NCBI GenBank assembly: GCA_900317565.1
Contig: ONHI01000009.1
Location: 1 to 33,664 of the forward strand
Source: an uncultured Eubacteriales bacterium
Lineage (GTDB): Bacteria; Bacillota; Clostridia; Christensenellales; Aristaeellaceae
Direction of reading: 5' to 3'
DNA: 33,664 bases
This document shows positions 30,462-33,664 of the stretch, in pieces. A program made the translations under genes and the position numbers. Each line of letters starts with the position of its first letter. Position 1 is the stretch's first letter. The notes under the pieces were generated by a model. It did not search any database, was not told where the DNA came from, and saw only the letters and a program-made list of their open reading frames with translations.

Positions 30462-30989
30462 ATGCTGCACATCAACCGCAAAATCGCCACCCGCGTCAGC
30501 GCGCTCGTACTCGCCCTGATGCTGCTGTTCTCCTGCACCGCCGGCTTTGCCGCTGCCTCCTTCACGAAGAAGGCCGCCGGGGTCAAGTACAACAAGACCA
30601 CGCTGAAGCTGGGCGGCACCACCTCCGAGAAGGCGCTGAAGAAGCTGTTCGGCAACAAGTACAAGCGCGTGACGGACGACGGCTGCACCTTCGGCTATGC
30701 CACCTATCAGTATACCTTCTCCGGCAAGGGCATCACCGTGGAGACCCTGCAGAAGAAAAAGGGCGGCAAGGAGCAGATCATCACGCTGACCATGACCAAG
30801 AAGAACGTGCCCACCATCGCGGGGCTGAAGGTCGGCGACAAGACCAGCAAGATCGCCAAGCTGTACGGCAAGAATTGCAAGATCAACAAGGCCAAGACCA
30901 AGATCCTGTACGAGGTCGGCGCGTACTACATGGAGATCACCGTCAAGAAGAGCAAGGTCACGAAGATCACCATACTGTGGGACCTGTGA
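30462..30989 (+). CDS. Small secreted lysine-rich protein of unknown function
   Basis: 175 residues. The ATG at 30462 follows GGAGG by 8 bases; another at 30447 lies within that site. The N-terminal hydrophobic segment (about 10-30, with FSC as a possible lipid site) suggests export. Two internal units look alike: one with LGGTTSEKALKKLFGNKYK and one with VGDKTSKIAKLYGKNCK. The rest is basic and probably beta-rich. Only 1 base separates its stop from the AlgX-like gene, so it may belong to that surface-polymer operon. I recognise no family. Confidence 0.7.
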   Translation: MLHINRKIATRVSALVLALMLLFSCTAGFAAASFTKKAAGVKYNKTTLKLGGTTSEKALKKLFGNKYKRVTDDGCTFGYATYQYTFSGKGITVETLQKKKGGKEQIITLTMTKKNVPTIAGLKVGDKTSKIAKLYGKNCKINKAKTKILYEVGAYYMEITVKKSKVTKITILWDL

Positions 30990-30990
30990 T

Positions 30991-32277
30991 ATGAAGGCGA
31001 CGCGCATCACAACCGTGGCGCTGTGCATCCTCTTATTGGTATTGCCATCCCTGGCAATGCCAATTTTTCCGTCCGGGGATGACGGCGCTGAGAACCGCTA
31101 TCTGGCGGACTACCCCACCCTGGCCGACGAGGACGGGCTGAACCCGGACTTCGACGACGATTTCGAGGCCTGGCTGCGGGATCACTTTGCCCTGCGGCAG
31201 CAGGCCGTGCGGGCCAACGCCCAGCTCAATTACAGCCTGCTGCGCACCTCGCCCAACAGCCAGGTGATCGTCGGAGACGGCGATTGGCTGTACTTCGACG
31301 AGACCGTGGCGGACTACACCGGCGAGGGCCGCTTCACCGACGAGGAGCTGGCGCTGCTCTCCGGCAACCTGTCTGCGCTGGCGGACGCGCTGGCTGAACG
31401 CGGTGCGCGGCTTTACATCGCCATCGTGCCCAACAAGAACACCGTCTACCCGCAGTACATGCCCGGGCGCTACGCCATGCGGGTGGACGAGGGCAACCTG
31501 CCGCTGCTGCGGGAGGCCTGCGCGGACATCGACGCCCAGTGGATCGACCTGGTCGGGCCGCTGGAGGCCACCGCCGCGGGCGACAGGCTGGTGTACCTCA
31601 AGACGGACACCCACTGGAACGCACTGGGCGCGGCCATCGCCGCCGACGCGGTGCTGGAGGCCATGGGCAGGGCCAACGCGCCCTGGCGGGATGCCGGGGA
31701 TACGGATTTCCATGACGGCGACCTGGCCCGCCTGATGGGCCTTTCCGGCGTTCTGAGCGAATCCGTGCCCGACATCGTGCCGGACGCGCCGCTGCCCGAG
31801 GCGGATTACGGGGAATCCCGCGTTTCCGTGGAGGGGGACGGCGAGGGCGCGCTGGCGGTCTACCGGGATTCCTTCGGCACCGCCATCGGGCCGTGGCTGG
31901 CCGGGGCCTTTGAGCGCACGGAGCTGCACTGGGAATACCCGCTGGACGGGACCATACCCTGCGACGCGGCGCTGGTGCTGCTGTGCGAGCGCAACCTGCG
32001 CACCTACCTCACCGAGCCGCCCATCGTGGAGGGCGAGGCGGAGGCCATCGACGCCGGGGCGGAGGATGCCGCGGAGGAATTCACCGACATCGACGAGGAC
32101 TTCTTCGACGACGCCGACGAGGACGACGATGAGTTCTCCCCCATCGACGACGGGGACGACATCTTCGCGGACGACGGGGACGAGGACGACGATTTCGAGG
32201 ACTACGGCGACGACGACGGGTTCTTCGACGACGCAGAGGACGACGAGGAAGCGGGGTGGGACGAGGATGGTATTTAG
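30991..32277 (+). CDS. AlgX/AlgJ-like SGNH acetyltransferase-domain protein with acidic tail
   Basis: 428 residues: one N-terminal membrane segment, then an AlgX/AlgJ-type (SGNH-like) domain. DTHWN (206-210) supplies the Asp and His, and RDSFG (292-296) the catalytic serine S294, as in alginate O-acetyltransferases. From about 349 to the end the protein is an extreme acidic tail, about half Asp and Glu, with repeated DDxDE and FFDD units. It overlaps the MBOAT gene by 11 bases and probably hands acyl groups received from it to an outer polymer. The ribosome site is weak, so translation may depend on the upstream gene. Confidence 0.83.
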   Translation: MKATRITTVALCILLLVLPSLAMPIFPSGDDGAENRYLADYPTLADEDGLNPDFDDDFEAWLRDHFALRQQAVRANAQLNYSLLRTSPNSQVIVGDGDWLYFDETVADYTGEGRFTDEELALLSGNLSALADALAERGARLYIAIVPNKNTVYPQYMPGRYAMRVDEGNLPLLREACADIDAQWIDLVGPLEATAAGDRLVYLKTDTHWNALGAAIAADAVLEAMGRANAPWRDAGDTDFHDGDLARLMGLSGVLSESVPDIVPDAPLPEADYGESRVSVEGDGEGALAVYRDSFGTAIGPWLAGAFERTELHWEYPLDGTIPCDAALVLLCERNLRTYLTEPPIVEGEAEAIDAGAEDAAEEFTDIDEDFFDDADEDDDEFSPIDDGDDIFADDGDEDDDFEDYGDDDGFFDDAEDDEEAGWDEDGI

Positions 32278-33643
32278 CTCATTGACGTTCCTGACCTGCG
32301 CGCTGCCCGTCGCGCTGGCGGTCTACTACCTGCTGCCCCGCAGCCTGCGCAACCACTGGCTGCTGGTGTTCAGCCTGGTGTTCTACGCCTGGGGCGAGCC
32401 GGTGTACCTGCTGCTGATGCTGTTCAGCATCGTTTTCAACTATCTGTGCGGCCTGTGCATGGAGCGCTTCCCCGCCCCCAGGGGCCGCAAGGGGCTGATG
32501 GCGCTGGCGCTCGTGGTCAACCTGGGCATGCTGTTCGCGTTCAAGTACCTGGGCTTCTTCGCGGGGCTCGCGGGCAAGGCCTTCGGCTTTGAGGCGACCG
32601 TCCCTGCGCTGGCGCTGCCCATCGGGATATCCTTCTACACCTTTCAGGCCCTGTCCTACACCATCGACGTGTACCGGGGCACGGTCCCGGCGCAGCGCAG
32701 CCTGCCGAAGCTGGCGCTGTACATCACCTTCTTCCCCCAGCTGATCGCGGGCCCGATATTGCGCTACGACGGCGTCGCGCCCCAGATCGAGCAGCGCCGG
32801 GAGACGCTGGCGGGCTTCACAAAGGGCATGCGCCGCTTCGTGGTGGGCCTGGGCAAGAAGGTGCTGATCGCCAACGCCGTGGCCGCGCTGGCGGACGAGG
32901 CCTTCGCGGCCTCCGGGCTGTCGCTGGGCAGCGCGTGGCTGGGCGCGATTGCCTACGCGCTGCAGATACTGTTCGACTTCTCCGGCTATTCGGACATGGC
33001 CATCGGCCTGGGATCGATGTTCGGCTTTGAGTACCCGGAGAACTTCAACGCGCCCTATACCGCGCTGAGCGTGCGGGACTTCTGGCGGCGCTGGCACATA
33101 TCGCTGTCCACCTGGTTCCGGGATTACCTGTACATCCCCCTGGGCGGCAGCCGCCGGGGCAAGGCGCGGCACATCGTCAACCTGCTGATCGTGTTCCTGG
33201 TGACCGGCCTCTGGCACGGCGCGGGCATGACCTTCCTGGCCTGGGGCGTGTACTACGGGCTGCTCTCCGCGCTGGACGTGGCGCTGGATTATCGCCCGGC
33301 AAAATCCGCGGCGGTGCGGGCGCTGCAGCATCTGCTCACGCTGCTGCTGGTGCTGATCGGCTGGGTGATGTTCCGCGCGGACACCATGGCGGACGCCGTC
33401 CGCTACCTGCGCGGCATGGTAACTGGCGGCACGCTGCTGCTGCACAGCATGACGCCCCGGGCCCTGTGCGCGGTTGCGCTGGGCTGCCTGTGCGCCACGT
33501 CCCTGCCCCGCAGGGCGCTCTCCGCCATGCCCGAGGCGACCCGGGAGCGGCTGTCCGTCATCGCCACGCCGGCACTGCTGCTGCTGTGCCTGCTGACGCT
33601 GGCCTCCGGGGCGTACAATCCGTTCATCTATTTCAGGTTTTGA
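32267..33643 (+). CDS. MBOAT-family O-acyltransferase (AlgI/DltB-like)
   Basis: 458 residues with about eleven membrane helices. The invariant MBOAT histidine is H317 in TGLWHGAG, and the family blocks DFWRRWHIS and YIPLGG are present. It moves acyl groups across the membrane to a partner of the AlgX/AlgJ/DltD type, which is encoded just upstream. The ATG at 32267 lies within the end of that gene. The polymer acylated is unknown (cell wall, teichoic acid or exopolysaccharide). AlgI is the closest textbook name; DltB cannot be excluded, but dltA and dltC are not here. Confidence 0.92.
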   Translation: MVFSSLTFLTCALPVALAVYYLLPRSLRNHWLLVFSLVFYAWGEPVYLLLMLFSIVFNYLCGLCMERFPAPRGRKGLMALALVVNLGMLFAFKYLGFFAGLAGKAFGFEATVPALALPIGISFYTFQALSYTIDVYRGTVPAQRSLPKLALYITFFPQLIAGPILRYDGVAPQIEQRRETLAGFTKGMRRFVVGLGKKVLIANAVAALADEAFAASGLSLGSAWLGAIAYALQILFDFSGYSDMAIGLGSMFGFEYPENFNAPYTALSVRDFWRRWHISLSTWFRDYLYIPLGGSRRGKARHIVNLLIVFLVTGLWHGAGMTFLAWGVYYGLLSALDVALDYRPAKSAAVRALQHLLTLLLVLIGWVMFRADTMADAVRYLRGMVTGGTLLLHSMTPRALCAVALGCLCATSLPRRALSAMPEATRERLSVIATPALLLLCLLTLASGAYNPFIYFRF

Positions 33644-33646
33644 TAT

Positions 33647-33664
33647 ATGTGGATTCTTCGCTTC
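33647..33664 (+). CDS. Possible start of a further gene (cut by window edge)
   Basis: An ATG 3 bases after the MBOAT stop opens a frame of six codons (MWILRF) before the edge. CAGG lies about 9 bases upstream. Gene order suggests another member of the acylation operon, but nothing more can be seen. Confidence 0.25.

Noticed and set aside
30462-30989. Lipoprotein call for the 175-residue protein
   Set aside because: The LFSC sequence is a poor lipobox, so only export is claimed.

Overview
The window reads as a stretch of a GC-rich Gram-positive chromosome, most likely from the Clostridia. The evidence is AGGAGG-type ribosome binding sites, spaced TTGACA/TATAAT promoters, the infC-rpmI-rplT order with a probable AUU start on infC, an Rnf complex, a CdaR/PucR-type regulator and L,D-transpeptidases. 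The exact lineage cannot be fixed from the sequence alone. Genes are densely packed. No stretch over 300 bases lacks a gene, and I saw no tRNA, rRNA, CRISPR array or insertion sequence.

Layout. 1-2882 (minus): topoisomerase subunits ParE and ParC (ParC runs off the left edge) with a GrpB-family gene between them. 3019-3760 (plus): a Nudix hydrolase overlapping a small cysteine-rich protein. 3839-13306 (minus): one long operon. In transcription order it is NusG_II lipoprotein, Gx transporter, ApbE flavin transferase, an enlarged RnfG, a DUF1622 membrane protein, RnfC, RnfD, RnfE, RnfA, a second NusG_II protein and NudC. 13534-16050 (plus): a secreted reductase with two FMN-attachment domains and a fumarate-reductase-like FAD domain, divergent from the operon. 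16169-20838 (minus): DHH phosphoesterase, CtpA-type protease, PucR/CdaR-type regulator, and a RadC-like JAMM protein coupled to a 94-residue unknown. 21010-22377 (plus): a secreted Ig-like (Big2) protein. 22435-23736 (minus): infC-rpmI-rplT with a structured leader. 23817-26936 (minus): a znuA-zur-znuC-znuB metal-uptake operon with a consensus promoter. 27025-33643 (plus): two tandem paralogous L,D-transpeptidases, a small secreted protein, and an AlgX/AlgJ-like plus MBOAT pair for O-acylation of a surface polymer.

The most interesting part is 3839-16050. It looks like a flavin-based electron export system: NADH oxidation by RnfC, flavins in RnfD and RnfG, ApbE to attach FMN, and an extracytosolic flavin reductase as a likely electron sink, with both transcription units starting in one 227-bp intergenic region. 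Three things set it apart from a textbook Rnf. There is no rnfB in the window. RnfA and RnfE have each lost one of the conserved cysteines expected to hold the membrane [2Fe-2S] cluster. RnfG has grown to 679 residues, with three FMN-attachment domains and an acidic tail carrying nine copies of a basic RLMRxRPxF-type motif. The motif repeat and the cofactor changes are direct readings of the sequence; the overall role is inference.
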